Shown: positions 7,770 to 16,252, numbered from the stretch's first letter. The stretch: 43,893 nt of DNA from an uncultured Eubacteriales bacterium (GCA_949286525.1 CASECT010000139.1:1-43893), one strand, 5' to 3'. The notes: generated by a model not told the origin, from the sequence alone. Numbers and translations are program-made.

Positions 7770-8440
7770 TTACGGCTGCCTGCAGCTGGATCTTTTACGA
7801 TTCTTTCTGGGGGATGGCGTGGTTGATTTTTATTGTTCCATTCTGGTGCTGGCTTATGGCAAGACAGAGGAGGGAGAAGAGGAGAAATCGCATACAACAG
7901 GAGAGCAAGGAACTTCTGCAGATGCTTTCCACATCGCTGCAGGCGGGTTATTCGGTGGAGCGGGCTTTCTGTGAGGCGGAGCGGGAACTGGAGACCATCT
8001 ATGGCGGAGAAAGTCTGCTGCTTTCGGAACTGCGTAAGATGAATCGCCTTGTAAAAGTCAGCCGTCCGGTGGAGGATGCTTTTCTGGATCTGGCGGCAGA
8101 GACCGGATTAGATGAGATGATCAGTCTCGGTTACATTTTCCAGCAGGCAAAGAGAACCGGAGGCGATTATGGAAGGATCATGCAGGATACGGCCCGAAAA
8201 CTGGAGGAAAAACTGCGGACGACCCAGGAGATTGCCGCCATGACAGCCCAGAAACAGCTGGAACTGCGGATTATGTGTCTGATGCCGGTACTGATTCTGG
8301 TGTATGTGCGCTGTACGTCCTTTGACTTTATTGCGCCGCTTTATCACAATCTGGCAGGTGTACTGGTTATGACAGTATGTATGATTTTTTACGGTTCCAT
8401 GATTCTGCTGGGAGATCGGCTGGTACAGATCAATGTGTAG
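7691..8440 (+). CDS. tadB: Type II secretion system F-domain protein TadB
   Basis: TadB is one of two inner-membrane platform proteins of the Tad system and contacts the TadA ATPase. The 249-residue product has N-terminal membrane segments (about 24-55) and a helical T2SSF domain (LLQMLSTSLQAGYSVERAF through RTGGDYGRIMQDTARKLEEKL). It ends with two C-terminal membrane segments near 195-245. Start choice is uncertain. ATG 7691 gives a 79-base overlap with tadA; GTG 7745, which trims 18 residues, has a GGGG stretch just upstream and reduces the overlap. A GGAGGAG site for the next gene follows immediately after its stop. Confidence 0.9.
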   Translation: MGEKKRTLPQRETGTAGIVSVFQGALITAACSWIFYDSFWGMAWLIFIVPFWCWLMARQRREKRRNRIQQESKELLQMLSTSLQAGYSVERAFCEAERELETIYGGESLLLSELRKMNRLVKVSRPVEDAFLDLAAETGLDEMISLGYIFQQAKRTGGDYGRIMQDTARKLEEKLRTTQEIAAMTAQKQLELRIMCLMPVLILVYVRCTSFDFIAPLYHNLAGVLVMTVCMIFYGSMILLGDRLVQINV

Positions 8441-8455
8441 GGAGGAGTGAGAGGT

Positions 8456-9730
8456 TTGCTGTTCTGTCTGTTGATGATGGGGATGACAGTGGCGGCCAGC
8501 CATATATTGAGGCGGAGAAAGCGGCCATTGCCGTCAAAGGTGGTAAGGATTGTGGCCGTTGTGCAGTGTCTCGGCCTGCTGCTGTGCCTGCTGGATCAGC
8601 CGGGGCGGCAGGGTAACCGGGTCGAAAGACCGGAAGTGGGGGAGGGAGAGCGCACGGAGACCTGGGAGGTGTCGGGAGATGGTTACAGTGAGAAGATTGC
8701 CATGGAGATTGCGGAGCGGGAGCCCTCCGGGGAGGAGGCAAATGCCCTGTTTTCAGAGGCCATAGAGGAGATTGACCGGAGCTTTCCCGGGGAGAACGAA
8801 AGCCTGGATTGTGTGACGGAGAAGGTAAATGTCCGAAATACCTATGCGGACGGTCTTGTGGAGGCGTCCTGGAGCTTTGATCCCTCCGGCTTGGTTGCTT
8901 CTGACGGAACGCTGCAGTGGGAGGAGATCGGGGAAAATACGTTGGTGCAGGCGGAGGCTCTGCTCACTTTGGGAAGCCGGGAGAATCGATATTCTTTCAC
9001 TTTTCAGATCTGTCTTCCCGAGGCGGACACGCCGGAAGGATTTTCCTACTATGTAAACAGGGCGGCGCGTCGGGCGCAGGAGACTTCTCTATCCGAGGAA
9101 TCGATCGAACTCCCGGAAGAGGCGCAGGGGATGGCGCTTTCATGGAAGCGGATTTCTGAGAGCCGGGGAGAGCAAATCGCCCTGTTGGGGTCTGCTGCCG
9201 GAGTGGCCCTCCTCCTGGCCGGACGGGAGGAAGCGAGGCGAAGAGAGAAAAGGCGGCAGCAGGAAAAGAGAAGGGATTACCCGGAGATTGTCAGCAGTCT
9301 GTCTCTGTTTCTGGGGGCAGGATTCAGTCTGCATGCCTCTCTGGGCCGCATGGGAGAACAGTATCTTATGCGGCAGGAAAAGCATCCGGGGTATCGGAGA
9401 GAGGGAATGGAGGAAGTCCTGATGACTTACCGGGAGATGGAGGACGGCATGGGAGAACTGGAGGCGCTGCGCCGTTTCGGGGAGAGAAATTCTCTTCGGG
9501 AATACCGAAAGCTGGCCCTTCTGCTGGAACAGAATCTTCGCAAGGGAACCCGGGAGCTTCTGGCAATGCTGGAGCGGGAGGAACTGCTTGCCTTTGAACT
9601 GAGACAGACTCTGGCAAAAAAGGCTGGCGAGGAGGCGTCTACGAGACTGCTTTTGCCCATGATCGGACTATTGGGGATCGTGATGGCGATTCTTCTGATA
9701 CCGGCCATGATGACAATGAACGGATCATGA
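8456..9730 (+). CDS. tadC: TadC-like T2SS F-domain protein with a large extracytoplasmic insert
   Basis: This is probably the second inner-membrane platform protein. The C-terminal half (from about residue 250) is TadC-like: RRDYPEIVSSLSLFLGAGFSL, then FGERNSLREYRKLALLLEQNLRKG, then a final membrane segment (LLPMIGLLGIVMAILLIPAMM). The N-terminal half is unusual. Two membrane segments (about 1-20 and 30-48) are followed by about 180 mostly polar residues with strand-like stretches and no cysteines beyond two. A third membrane segment (ALLGSAAGVALLLAG) leads into the F domain. The insert should face outward. The 424-residue length exceeds normal TadC. TTG 8456 sits eight bases after GGAGGAG; GTG 8447 overlaps that site. 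Confidence 0.85.
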   Translation: MLFCLLMMGMTVAASHILRRRKRPLPSKVVRIVAVVQCLGLLLCLLDQPGRQGNRVERPEVGEGERTETWEVSGDGYSEKIAMEIAEREPSGEEANALFSEAIEEIDRSFPGENESLDCVTEKVNVRNTYADGLVEASWSFDPSGLVASDGTLQWEEIGENTLVQAEALLTLGSRENRYSFTFQICLPEADTPEGFSYYVNRAARRAQETSLSEESIELPEEAQGMALSWKRISESRGEQIALLGSAAGVALLLAGREEARRREKRRQQEKRRDYPEIVSSLSLFLGAGFSLHASLGRMGEQYLMRQEKHPGYRREGMEEVLMTYREMEDGMGELEALRRFGERNSLREYRKLALLLEQNLRKGTRELLAMLEREELLAFELRQTLAKKAGEEASTRLLLPMIGLLGIVMAILLIPAMMTMNGS

Positions 9731-9772
9731 TGATGCGAACAGATGATATCGCGCAGGAAGGAGGAGTAGAAA

Positions 9773-9940
9773 ATGTCAATAGTAAAAAATTTTCTGATGG
9801 AAGAGGATGGCGTCGGTGTGGTAGAGGTAATTCTGATTCTGGTGGTGCTGATCGGGCTGGTTATCATTTTCAAGGAGCAGCTGACGGATCTGGTGGAAGA
9901 TATCTTCGATACCATCACGAAGGAAGCAGGGAGAGTGTGA
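9773..9940 (+). CDS. Flp1-type type IVb pilin
   Basis: This short 55-residue gene encodes the probable major pilin. The N-terminal leader (SIVKNFLMEEDG) is positively charged, then acidic. It ends at Gly13, with the conserved glutamate at Glu18 (fifth residue after the presumed cleavage), followed by a hydrophobic helix VILILVVLIGLVIIF. The tail (KEQLTDLVEDIFDTITKEAGRV) matches the Flp1-like pilin family of clostridia as I remember it. A strong AAGGAGGAG site lies upstream. The stop codon overlaps the ATG of the next gene (TGATG). The prepilin peptidases encoded on either side of it are the likely processing enzymes. Confidence 0.9.
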   Translation: MSIVKNFLMEEDGVGVVEVILILVVLIGLVIIFKEQLTDLVEDIFDTITKEAGRV

Positions 9941-11505
9941 TGGGAGAGCGTTTATCCCAGGGAGTATCTGCGGATTTTTTCGCAAAGACTGACCTTGCTG
10001 GAAGCATCAGCGTTTTTTTCGCCCTGCTTCTTCCGCTGGTCTGCTCCCTGTTCTTTAGTATGCTGGAGGTAACCCGCATCCGGGGTCTGGACGTGAACAG
10101 TCGGCAGCTGGCGCTTCAGATGCTGGAAAATACCTTTTCGGAGTATCAGCCCCTTTTGTGGCAGCAGTACGGCATTCTTGCCCTGGATATGGGATATGCC
10201 TCCGGGGAGGGCGACAGTGAAAAAGTCGCTGAGAGGATGCTGGAGTTTGGCACCTGGTATGCTCAGGCAGTGGGAACAGAGGGACAGGAGCGGTTTCTGG
10301 CCCTGACAGTGGGCGGATGTGAGATTACATCCTATGAACTTCTGACCGATAACGGGGCAGCGGCGCTGATTCGTCAGGGTGCCCGGACTACCGGGGAGGA
10401 TACCGCTCTGGACGCCATTCGGCAGTGGATCGGGCGGGCGGAGGAGACATCGGAGGCCCAGAGCAGCGATCTGGATATCGGCGGATTGGTGGATCAGGGA
10501 AGGGAAGCTTTGGACCGGGCGAGGGAGCAGCAAGCTGCTGAGGAAACTTCAGAGTTGGAACAGCTGCCGGACAAGATACAACCGGAGGAGGCCCAGATGA
10601 CAGAGGGAAGGCTGCCCGAGGACAATCCCTTCGATCTGTTTCGGGAATGGGAGGAAAAGGGTCTTCTTGCCCTTGTCATGGATCCGGGGCGCTTGCTGTC
10701 GGAGGCAGCAGTAAATCCGGGCGAGATGGTGTCGGGCCGTGATCTGTCCAAAGGTACGGCGCAGACCTCGGAAAACACCACACTGGTGGAGCGTGTGCTC
10801 TTTGGCCAGTATCTTCTGAAGCGATTTTCCACTTACCGGCAGGAAGAGAGCGGGGAGAGCGGAGCAGGCCTGCGCTATCAGGTGGAGCATGTGATCGGCG
10901 GAAAGGGATCAGATCGGGAGAATCTGGAGGCGGTTGTCGCAAGGATTCTTCTGCTGCGGGAAGTGCAGAATGTCATTTCTATTGCCTCAGACAGCAAAAA
11001 GATGGGGCAGGCGCTGGAGGCGGCCACAGCCCTGGCGGGGTTTACCGGAAATCCGGCGATTATCCAGCTCGTGCAGGCTGCTGTCGTGGGGGTCTGGGCT
11101 TTTGTGGAGAGTGTGCTGGATATCCGCCTGCTTCTGGAGGGAGGGAAGGTGCCTGTCGTCAAGAATGCGGCCCAGTGGACCAGTGATCTCTTTCGCCTGG
11201 GACAGTATGTCTCGCCGGAGGTAAGGGCGAAGGACGGAGGCGAAGGGATATGCTATGAGGATTATCTTCGAGGAATGCTGGCTGTACTGCCCTCGGAGGA
11301 GCTGGGACTTCGTGCCTGTGACGTGCTGGAAAGTACCCTTCGCGGCAGCGATGTCTATGCCATGGCGCGGCTGGATGAAATGATGGTATCCGCGGAGGCT
11401 GTCTGTGCCAGTCAGGGGGAACCGGTGTTTTTCAGCCTGATTTCCCTGAAACCGAAAAATATTCCATCCTACAGTTTTACGCAGGAGGTCAGCCTGGCCT
11501 ACTGA
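9940..11505 (+). CDS. DUF5702-like TadG-type membrane protein
   Basis: This 521-residue protein has one N-terminal membrane helix (about 21-41, ISVFFALLLPLVCSLFFSML) and a long extracytoplasmic part rich in Glu, Ala and Leu. The segment RGLDVNSRQLALQMLENTFSEYQPLLWQQYGILALD after the helix is typical of the DUF5702 family, which I know from clostridial tad loci, and recalls TadE/TadG pseudopilins. A hydrophobic stretch near 380-400 (PAIIQLVQAAVVGVWAFVESVL) may be another membrane or amphipathic helix. ATG 9940 overlaps the pilin stop, implying coupled translation; upstream in-frame codons would run through the pilin gene and are not needed. Likely a minor structural or priming subunit of the pilus; function not established. 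Confidence 0.8.
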   Translation: MGERLSQGVSADFFAKTDLAGSISVFFALLLPLVCSLFFSMLEVTRIRGLDVNSRQLALQMLENTFSEYQPLLWQQYGILALDMGYASGEGDSEKVAERMLEFGTWYAQAVGTEGQERFLALTVGGCEITSYELLTDNGAAALIRQGARTTGEDTALDAIRQWIGRAEETSEAQSSDLDIGGLVDQGREALDRAREQQAAEETSELEQLPDKIQPEEAQMTEGRLPEDNPFDLFREWEEKGLLALVMDPGRLLSEAAVNPGEMVSGRDLSKGTAQTSENTTLVERVLFGQYLLKRFSTYRQEESGESGAGLRYQVEHVIGGKGSDRENLEAVVARILLLREVQNVISIASDSKKMGQALEAATALAGFTGNPAIIQLVQAAVVGVWAFVESVLDIRLLLEGGKVPVVKNAAQWTSDLFRLGQYVSPEVRAKDGGEGICYEDYLRGMLAVLPSEELGLRACDVLESTLRGSDVYAMARLDEMMVSAEAVCASQGEPVFFSLISLKPKNIPSYSFTQEVSLAY

Positions 11506-11591
11506 GCGCAGTGTCCCGGAAAATTTCGCAGGGCAGAGTATCCTGCGAAGTCCATTGCGGACATAGACAAAAAGAAAGGAGGTGTGTGAGG

Positions 11592-12572
11592 GTGTCTCTT
11601 TTTCGAGGGATTTCCTGCTGGATGACAGGGAATCAAAATCTTCAAAAGCAATGCACAAATAAAATCATATCAGACAAAGGTCATATTCATTATACTTCTA
11701 AAATCTCTCTTCTTAAAATCCGGCGCGAACGGAGGAAACGCGCTCTTCTCAAACCAACTCAAAAAGAGGCACCCTCATGCACCGCCCTGTTTTTCGGAGC
11801 GAGTTATACGGTGGAGGCCGCTGTCGTGCTGCCGTTGTTTCTGGGAGCGCTGGTTTTACTCCTGTTTTTCTTCCGGGTCATGAGTGTTCAATGGGGAATA
11901 CAGAGGGCGCTGGAGGATACCAGCCGACTGCTGGCGGTCACGGCCGACGGCAGTTTGGAGCATTCGGCGGAGCATGGGGAGAGAGATCTGTCCGGGGTAG
12001 CGGTGGCAGGGATCCTTTTGGGCATCCGGGAGTATCATGTGCCGGTCTCCTATATTCGAGGAGGGATGTTGGGTATCGATTTGACGGATTCTTCCCTGGA
12101 GGGAAATTATGTGGATCTGCGGGCCAGATATACGGTGGAATTCCCGCTGAAATTTTTCGGGGATCTGCGGTGGGAGATTACCCAGTCCGCCAGAAACCGC
12201 AAATGGGTTGGATATGATCCGACAGAGGACCGCTGGGATGGGAGGTATGTCTACGTGACAGCTTATGGCAGCGTTTATCACGCAACGGTAAGCTGCTCCT
12301 ATCTGAATCCGTCAATTCACAGCGTGGATATCTCGGCGGTAGGGGAGCGACGGAACCAGGACGGCAGCCGATATCAGCAATGCGGAGAATGCGCCGGGCG
12401 TACAGGTACAGGTTCCGGCGTCTATATTACCGATTACGGAACTGCCTATCACAAAACTCTGGATTGCAGTGGCTTGAAGAGAACAGTTTACCGGGTGGCC
12501 TATGAGGATGTTGGGGGTTATGCGCCCTGTCAAAAATGCGCGAAGGGAAACGGGGAGATGGATGATGAGTGA
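11592..12572 (+). CDS. TadE-like pseudopilin with tandem Cys/His repeats
   Basis: The 326-residue product has a basic N-terminal region, then FGASYTVEAAVVLPLFLGA and a membrane helix at about 74-96, the hallmark of TadE-type minor pilins. A middle domain of about 120 residues follows. The C-terminus holds two related repeats (about 218-266 and 276-316). Each has an aromatic strand, a YH-x4-C element and a CxxC (CGEC, CQKC), giving four possible metal ligands per repeat. Similar H/C/CxxC modules occur in other secreted bacterial proteins; zinc binding is inferred. GTG 11592 is preceded by AAGGAGG at eight bases; the reading frame extends further upstream without a good ribosome site. The next gene overlaps its 3' end. 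Confidence 0.82.
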   Translation: MSLFRGISCWMTGNQNLQKQCTNKIISDKGHIHYTSKISLLKIRRERRKRALLKPTQKEAPSCTALFFGASYTVEAAVVLPLFLGALVLLLFFFRVMSVQWGIQRALEDTSRLLAVTADGSLEHSAEHGERDLSGVAVAGILLGIREYHVPVSYIRGGMLGIDLTDSSLEGNYVDLRARYTVEFPLKFFGDLRWEITQSARNRKWVGYDPTEDRWDGRYVYVTAYGSVYHATVSCSYLNPSIHSVDISAVGERRNQDGSRYQQCGECAGRTGTGSGVYITDYGTAYHKTLDCSGLKRTVYRVAYEDVGGYAPCQKCAKGNGEMDDE

Positions 12573-12993
12573 AAAGCTGATGCTGGCAGTTCTTCTGGTA
12601 ATGTTTGGCCTGTGCGCGCTTCAGGATTGGAGGAGACGGGAAATCTCTGTGGCTGTGGTGGCGGTTTTTGGCGCCTTCGGCTTGGCCCTCGGAATCGCGG
12701 TAACGGAGAGAACGATATGGGAGATTCTGCTCGGGATGCTTCCCGGGGGAGTGTTGGCGGCCCTGTCCTGGGGAAGCCGAGGGCAGATCGGTATGGGGGA
12801 CGGATGCCTGATTCTGGCCGCGGGATGTTATCTGGGATTCTGGAAGACGCTGGGAGTTTTCCTCATGGCCAGCCTGTTGACAGGAATGGCAGGAGCTGCG
12901 CTCCTTCTCTTTTTCGGGGGAAAGAAAAGCGATCGGCTGCCCTTTGCGCCTTTTCTGCTGGTTGCCTATGTCTTTTGGCTGGCAATGGTCTGA
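12562..12993 (+). CDS. A24 family prepilin peptidase, second copy
   Basis: This is a second polytopic aspartic peptidase in the same locus. The 143-residue product keeps the two catalytic aspartates, in ALQDWRRREIS near the N-terminus and in GQIGMGDGCLILAAG (GxGD). It is short, with about five hydrophobic segments and no methyltransferase domain. It starts at ATG 12562 after GGGGAG, inside the end of the TadE-like gene. The differences from the first copy (GMGDG instead of GAGDVKL) suggest the two may have different substrates, such as the Flp1 pilin and the TadE-like pseudopilins. This division of labour is inference. Confidence 0.85.
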   Translation: MMSEKLMLAVLLVMFGLCALQDWRRREISVAVVAVFGAFGLALGIAVTERTIWEILLGMLPGGVLAALSWGSRGQIGMGDGCLILAAGCYLGFWKTLGVFLMASLLTGMAGAALLLFFGGKKSDRLPFAPFLLVAYVFWLAMV

Positions 12994-13007
12994 GAGGAGG
13001 AAATGAG

Positions 13008-13253
13008 ATGACGGAGAGACTTCACACAGGGAGGAAATGCAAGCACCGGCTTTCGAAGAGATGGCTTCCGGCCAGCTATACGGTGGAGGCATCCTGGATT
13101 ATGGCGATTTCTATGGGGATTCTGCTCTTTGCGATTCTCTGCGGATATGAACTGTTTGAAGAAACGCTGGGGGATGTGAGCCGGACAGGGCGGGAGATAT
13201 CCTGCGTGGAACTGTTCCGTGCGGCGGCCGCCGGGAGAGATATCGCAGACTGA
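13008..13253 (+). CDS. Small TadE-like pseudopilin
   Basis: The product is 81 residues. A basic N-terminus (RLHTGRKCKHRLSKRW) leads into LPASYTVEASWIMAISMGILLFAIL, which shares the ASYTVEA element and following hydrophobic helix with the larger TadE-like protein encoded at 11592. The rest is a short polar tail. AGGAGG lies eight bases upstream of ATG 13008. It is probably a minor pilin processed by one of the A24 peptidases. The reading frame runs far upstream through the peptidase gene but has no support there. Confidence 0.75.
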   Translation: MTERLHTGRKCKHRLSKRWLPASYTVEASWIMAISMGILLFAILCGYELFEETLGDVSRTGREISCVELFRAAAAGRDIAD

Positions 13254-13269
13254 AGAAAGGGAAAAGAGC

Positions 13270-14136
13270 ATGGAAATACAATACAGAAGAAATTTTAGTG
13301 AGAGTTATATGATTGTGGAGGTGCCGGATGAGGCGGCGTCCTACGAGGAGCGTATGATGCGCAGAAATGAGATTCCCTTCCTGCTGTCTTTTCGAAGGAT
13401 GAAGGTCAACGGAAAAGTGCAGCTCTGGTATGATATCACGGGAATGGAGTCCCTGCAGGATCGAATGAGACGGCAGGGGGTCTGCGCGAAGGGGCTGATG
13501 GAAGTGATCGAGTGTCTGAACGGGGCGTGCGAAGAGATGCGAAGATACCTGCTTTGGCAGGAACACATTTACCTGAGCCCGGACACTATATTTTTCGGAT
13601 ATGACGGAAAGATTCGACTCTGCTACTGCCCCGCGGGTTCGGGGGATCCCTTCGGGCAGATGCGGGAAGTGATGGAATTTGTGCTGACACTGGTGGAGGA
13701 GGATCAGGAGGAAACGGCGGAACTCTGTTACCGGCTTTATGACATCGTGCTTCAGGAGCACTACAGTTTCTCGCAGATGATGGAGTGCGTCAGGGATTTC
13801 TGTAAAGAGACACCGACAGAGGATGAGGAAGAAGAAATGGAAAAAGGAGAAGAAAGGGAGTCGGATATCCTGGAATCGTTTGGGAAAGAGTATATGGAGA
13901 TTCCTCTGATGGAGGAGCGGCAGGAGCCATCCGGAAAGCGGGAGGGCCTTATGGAGGTGGTAAAGCGCGCCGGAGAGGAAATCGCGTCTCTGCGGAAGGT
14001 GGCGGCGCAGATTATCGCCGGGGAGCATCTGGACTTTGACGGGGAGGAGGGAGATGGGGATGCCCCCGGTAGCAGAAGGGATGAATTTACCTATGACAGG
14101 GGAAGGAATGGAAGGAAAGAGAGAGCAGGGGATTGA
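13270..14136 (+). CDS. DUF6382-like protein without an FHA domain
   Basis: The 288-residue product begins MEIQYRRNFSESYMIVEVPDE and continues with RRNEIPFLLSFRRMKVNGKVQLWYDITGMESL. I recognise this as the N-terminal domain called DUF6382 in Lachnospiraceae. In those genomes it commonly lies beside tad genes and is often followed by a membrane segment and a C-terminal FHA domain. Here no FHA motif or membrane helix is visible; after about residue 200 the sequence is highly charged (DEEEEMEKGEERE) and then ends. It may act as a cytoplasmic regulator of the pilus system; this is inferred from position only. ATG 13270 follows a purine-rich GAAAGGGAAAAG stretch, 16 bases after the previous gene. 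Confidence 0.7.
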   Translation: MEIQYRRNFSESYMIVEVPDEAASYEERMMRRNEIPFLLSFRRMKVNGKVQLWYDITGMESLQDRMRRQGVCAKGLMEVIECLNGACEEMRRYLLWQEHIYLSPDTIFFGYDGKIRLCYCPAGSGDPFGQMREVMEFVLTLVEEDQEETAELCYRLYDIVLQEHYSFSQMMECVRDFCKETPTEDEEEEMEKGEERESDILESFGKEYMEIPLMEERQEPSGKREGLMEVVKRAGEEIASLRKVAAQIIAGEHLDFDGEEGDGDAPGSRRDEFTYDRGRNGRKERAGD

Positions 14137-14209
14137 TTTGTTCCTGCCGGATGGAGTAAAATCAACGGGAAGATATTATTCGCTGCAGGAGAAAGGAGTT
14201 TTGACATGA
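14054..14209 (+). CDS. Possible 51-residue ORF bridging the DUF6382 and HIT genes
   Basis: ATG 14054 follows GGGGAGGAGGG and opens 51 codons in a different frame from the DUF6382 gene. The stop TGA overlaps the ATG of the HIT gene (ATGA). The predicted peptide (MGMPPVAEGMNLPMTGEGM and following) matches nothing I know and has no membrane segment. The ribosome site and the coupling-type overlap are the only support; it may be chance. Confidence 0.2.
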   Translation: MGMPPVAEGMNLPMTGEGMEGKREQGIDLFLPDGVKSTGRYYSLQEKGVLT

Positions 14210-14619
14210 GAGACGATAACTGTATTTTCTGTAAGATTATCGCGGGGGAGATTCCCTCCAGAACGATTTATGAGGATGATGATTTCAAGGTTATTCTGGA
14301 TGCGGGCCCTGCCAGCAGAGGACATGCCCTGATCCTCCCGAAGGAGCACGCGGCGGATCTTTTTGCCCTGTCCGATGAGACGGCGGCGAAGGTGCTTCCC
14401 CTGGCGAAAAAGGTGGCTGCCCGCATGGTGGAGGTTCTCGGCTGCGACGGTATCAACGTGCTGCAGAATAACGGGGAGGCTGCCGGGCAGACCGTGCGCC
14501 ATTTCCATGTGCATCTGATTCCGAGATATGAAAATGAGCAGAATAAAAGCCTGCTCACTTGGGGGCAGGCTGATATTTCCGATGAGGAGATGGACGAGAT
14601 CATGCGATCTCTTGTATGA
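14206..14619 (+). CDS. HIT family nucleotide-binding hydrolase
   Basis: HIT proteins hydrolyse nucleoside phosphoramidates and related nucleotide conjugates; this one is of the Hint-like group. The 137-residue product has the N-terminal [13 protein letters not shown] (zinc-type cysteines 6 and 9) and the catalytic histidine triad HFHVHLIPR (99-107). These are the expected elements at normal family length. AAAGGAG precedes ATG 14206. The gene ends convergently with murG: the last 20 bases overlap the 3' end of murG on the opposite strand, with no terminator between them. Confidence 0.93.
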   Translation: MRDDNCIFCKIIAGEIPSRTIYEDDDFKVILDAGPASRGHALILPKEHAADLFALSDETAAKVLPLAKKVAARMVEVLGCDGINVLQNNGEAAGQTVRHFHVHLIPRYENEQNKSLLTWGQADISDEEMDEIMRSLV

Positions 14620-15661
14620 GTTTCATGATCGCAGCCACGGCATCCTTCTGTCCGCTCTGTTCCATGGTGTGAATGTAGGAGGCGCGGTTTTCGTTTACCG
14701 TTTGGATGGCGTCAAAGAGCACCTCGGGGGTAAGGGTTTCCTCCTCGATGACGTAGGAGAAGCCCTGCCGCTCGAAGGATCTGGCGTTTAAAATCTGATC
14801 GCCCCGGCTGGCTCTGGCGGAGAGGGGGATCAGGATGTTCGGCTTGCGGAGGGCCAGAAGCTCACAGATGGAGTTGGCCCCGGCCCGGGAGATGACCAGA
14901 TCCGCCGCCGCGAACAGATCGGCCAGGTTGTCGCTGATGTACTCGTACTGGGTATAACCTTGCCGGCTGGAAAGCGCCGGATCCAGGTTTCCCTTTCCGC
15001 AGAGATGGATGATCTGAAATTTCTCCAGCAGACGGTCCAGAGAATTGCGGACCGCGTTGTTGATGAAGACGGAGCCGATGCTGCCGCCGATGATCAGAAG
15101 CACCGGTTTATCCGCGGTAAAATGACAGAAATCCAGGGCAGCCAGACGGTTGCCGGTCAGCAGCTCTCTCCGGATCGGGGAACCGGTCAGTACGGCCTTG
15201 CCCTCCGGGAGATATCTCATAGTTTCCGGAAAGTTGCAGCAGATTTTGGAGGCTGCCGGAAAGGCCAGCTTGTTGGCGAGTCCCGGTGTCAGGTCGGACT
15301 CGTGGATGATGGCGGGAATCCCCAGGGTCTTTGCCGCGAAAATGACAGGGACAGAGACAAACCCCCCTTTGGAAAATACCAGACTGGGACGGATCCGCTG
15401 CAGAAGTTTTCTTGCCTGGAAAAAGCCCTTCATCACATGGAACGGGTCAGAAAAGTTTTTCAGGTCAAAGTAGCGCCGCAGCTTTCCGGATGAGATTCCG
15501 TAATAGGGAATATTCTGGGCTTTGATCAGACCCTTCTCGATTCCTTCGTAGGAGCCGATGTAATAGATCTCATACCCCTGTTCTTTCAGAGAGGGAAAAA
15601 GGGCGATGTTCGGGGTCACATGCCCGGCTGTCCCGCCGCCGGTCATCACAATTTTCTTCAT
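14600..15661 (-). CDS. murG: UDP-GlcNAc:undecaprenyl-diphospho-muramoylpentapeptide GlcNAc transferase
   Basis: MurG transfers GlcNAc from UDP-GlcNAc to lipid I at the inner face of the membrane, making lipid II. The 353-residue product has the GT28 N-terminal glycine loop ([13 protein letters not shown]), [15 protein letters not shown], the IIHESD segment, the GGSxG-type loop [13 protein letters not shown] and the nucleotide-sugar motif [23 protein letters not shown]. Conserved positions look intact. It stands alone on the minus strand rather than in a division/cell-wall cluster, a known arrangement for the extra or relocated murG of some Firmicutes. A minus-strand promoter and an AAAGGAG site lie upstream. 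Confidence 0.93.
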   Translation of the reverse strand: MKKIVMTGGGTAGHVTPNIALFPSLKEQGYEIYYIGSYEGIEKGLIKAQNIPYYGISSGKLRRYFDLKNFSDPFHVMKGFFQARKLLQRIRPSLVFSKGGFVSVPVIFAAKTLGIPAIIHESDLTPGLANKLAFPAASKICCNFPETMRYLPEGKAVLTGSPIRRELLTGNRLAALDFCHFTADKPVLLIIGGSIGSVFINNAVRNSLDRLLEKFQIIHLCGKGNLDPALSSRQGYTQYEYISDNLADLFAAADLVISRAGANSICELLALRKPNILIPLSARASRGDQILNARSFERQGFSYVIEEETLTPEVLFDAIQTVNENRASYIHTMEQSGQKDAVAAIMKLIQEIA

Positions 15662-15702
15662 AATATAAGGCTGCTCCTTTTTTTGCTTTATTATCTTTCT
15701 CT

Positions 15703-15730
15703 ATCTTACCTTCCTTTGTGGAAATGTCAA
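15703..15730 (-). promoter_or_regulatory. Promoter of murG
   Basis: On the minus strand TTGACA (complement of 15725-15730) is followed after 16 bases by TAAGAT (complement of 15703-15708). The distance to the murG ATG is about 40 bases. Confidence 0.65.
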
Positions 15731-15865
15731 GGAACATTCCTGCGAAAACGGTCGCAATTTGCGATGAAAAGTCCACTCCGGGGCCTTTTCGAAAAAGTCG
15801 ATTCCATCTATAATAGTCAGGTAAACATAAATGGCTTTTTGCCGCATTTAAGTCAGGAGGTGGCT

Positions 15866-16252
15866 ATGGAACAGCAAGTTTTGATAGCATACGCGATCCT
15901 ACTGGCGATAAACACAGCTGTTTTTCTTCTGTGTGCAGTACAGATGATAAAATTCAGGCGGTTTTACCGGAATTTTAATCGCGTGGTAAACAATGTGCAG
16001 TCTTATCTGCATTATGTTATGGAGGATGATCCAAAAGAGCCGGAAACGAAAAGATGCCCTGGCGATACCGGCGGCGGATACAGCGATGAAATCGTGGAGC
16101 TGGACGATGAGATCCCGGACGTGGAGATTCTGCCAAGGAGAAAAAAACACGCCGCATACGGCGGACAAGCTTCCGGAGGGACTTACACCGCCATGTCCAG
16201 AGAGAAGAAGGAGGAAGTGTTAAACAGCGTTCTCGGGGAACTTTTTTCCTGA
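15866..16252 (+). CDS. Small membrane protein of unknown function
   Basis: I do not recognise this 128-residue protein. It has one N-terminal membrane segment (about 5-27, VLIAYAILLAINTAVFLLCAV). A basic stretch with RRFYRNFNRVVNNVQSYLHYV follows, then an acidic, Pro-containing segment (ELDDEIPDVEILPRRKK) and a short helix at the C-terminus (REKKEEVLNSVLGELFS). The orientation is probably N-out with the charged part in the cytoplasm. CAGGAGG precedes ATG 15866 at about six bases; the frame opens earlier without a ribosome site. It stands between divergent murG and the SleB-type hydrolase, so an envelope role is possible but unproven. Confidence 0.7.
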   Translation: MEQQVLIAYAILLAINTAVFLLCAVQMIKFRRFYRNFNRVVNNVQSYLHYVMEDDPKEPETKRCPGDTGGGYSDEIVELDDEIPDVEILPRRKKHAAYGGQASGGTYTAMSREKKEEVLNSVLGELFS

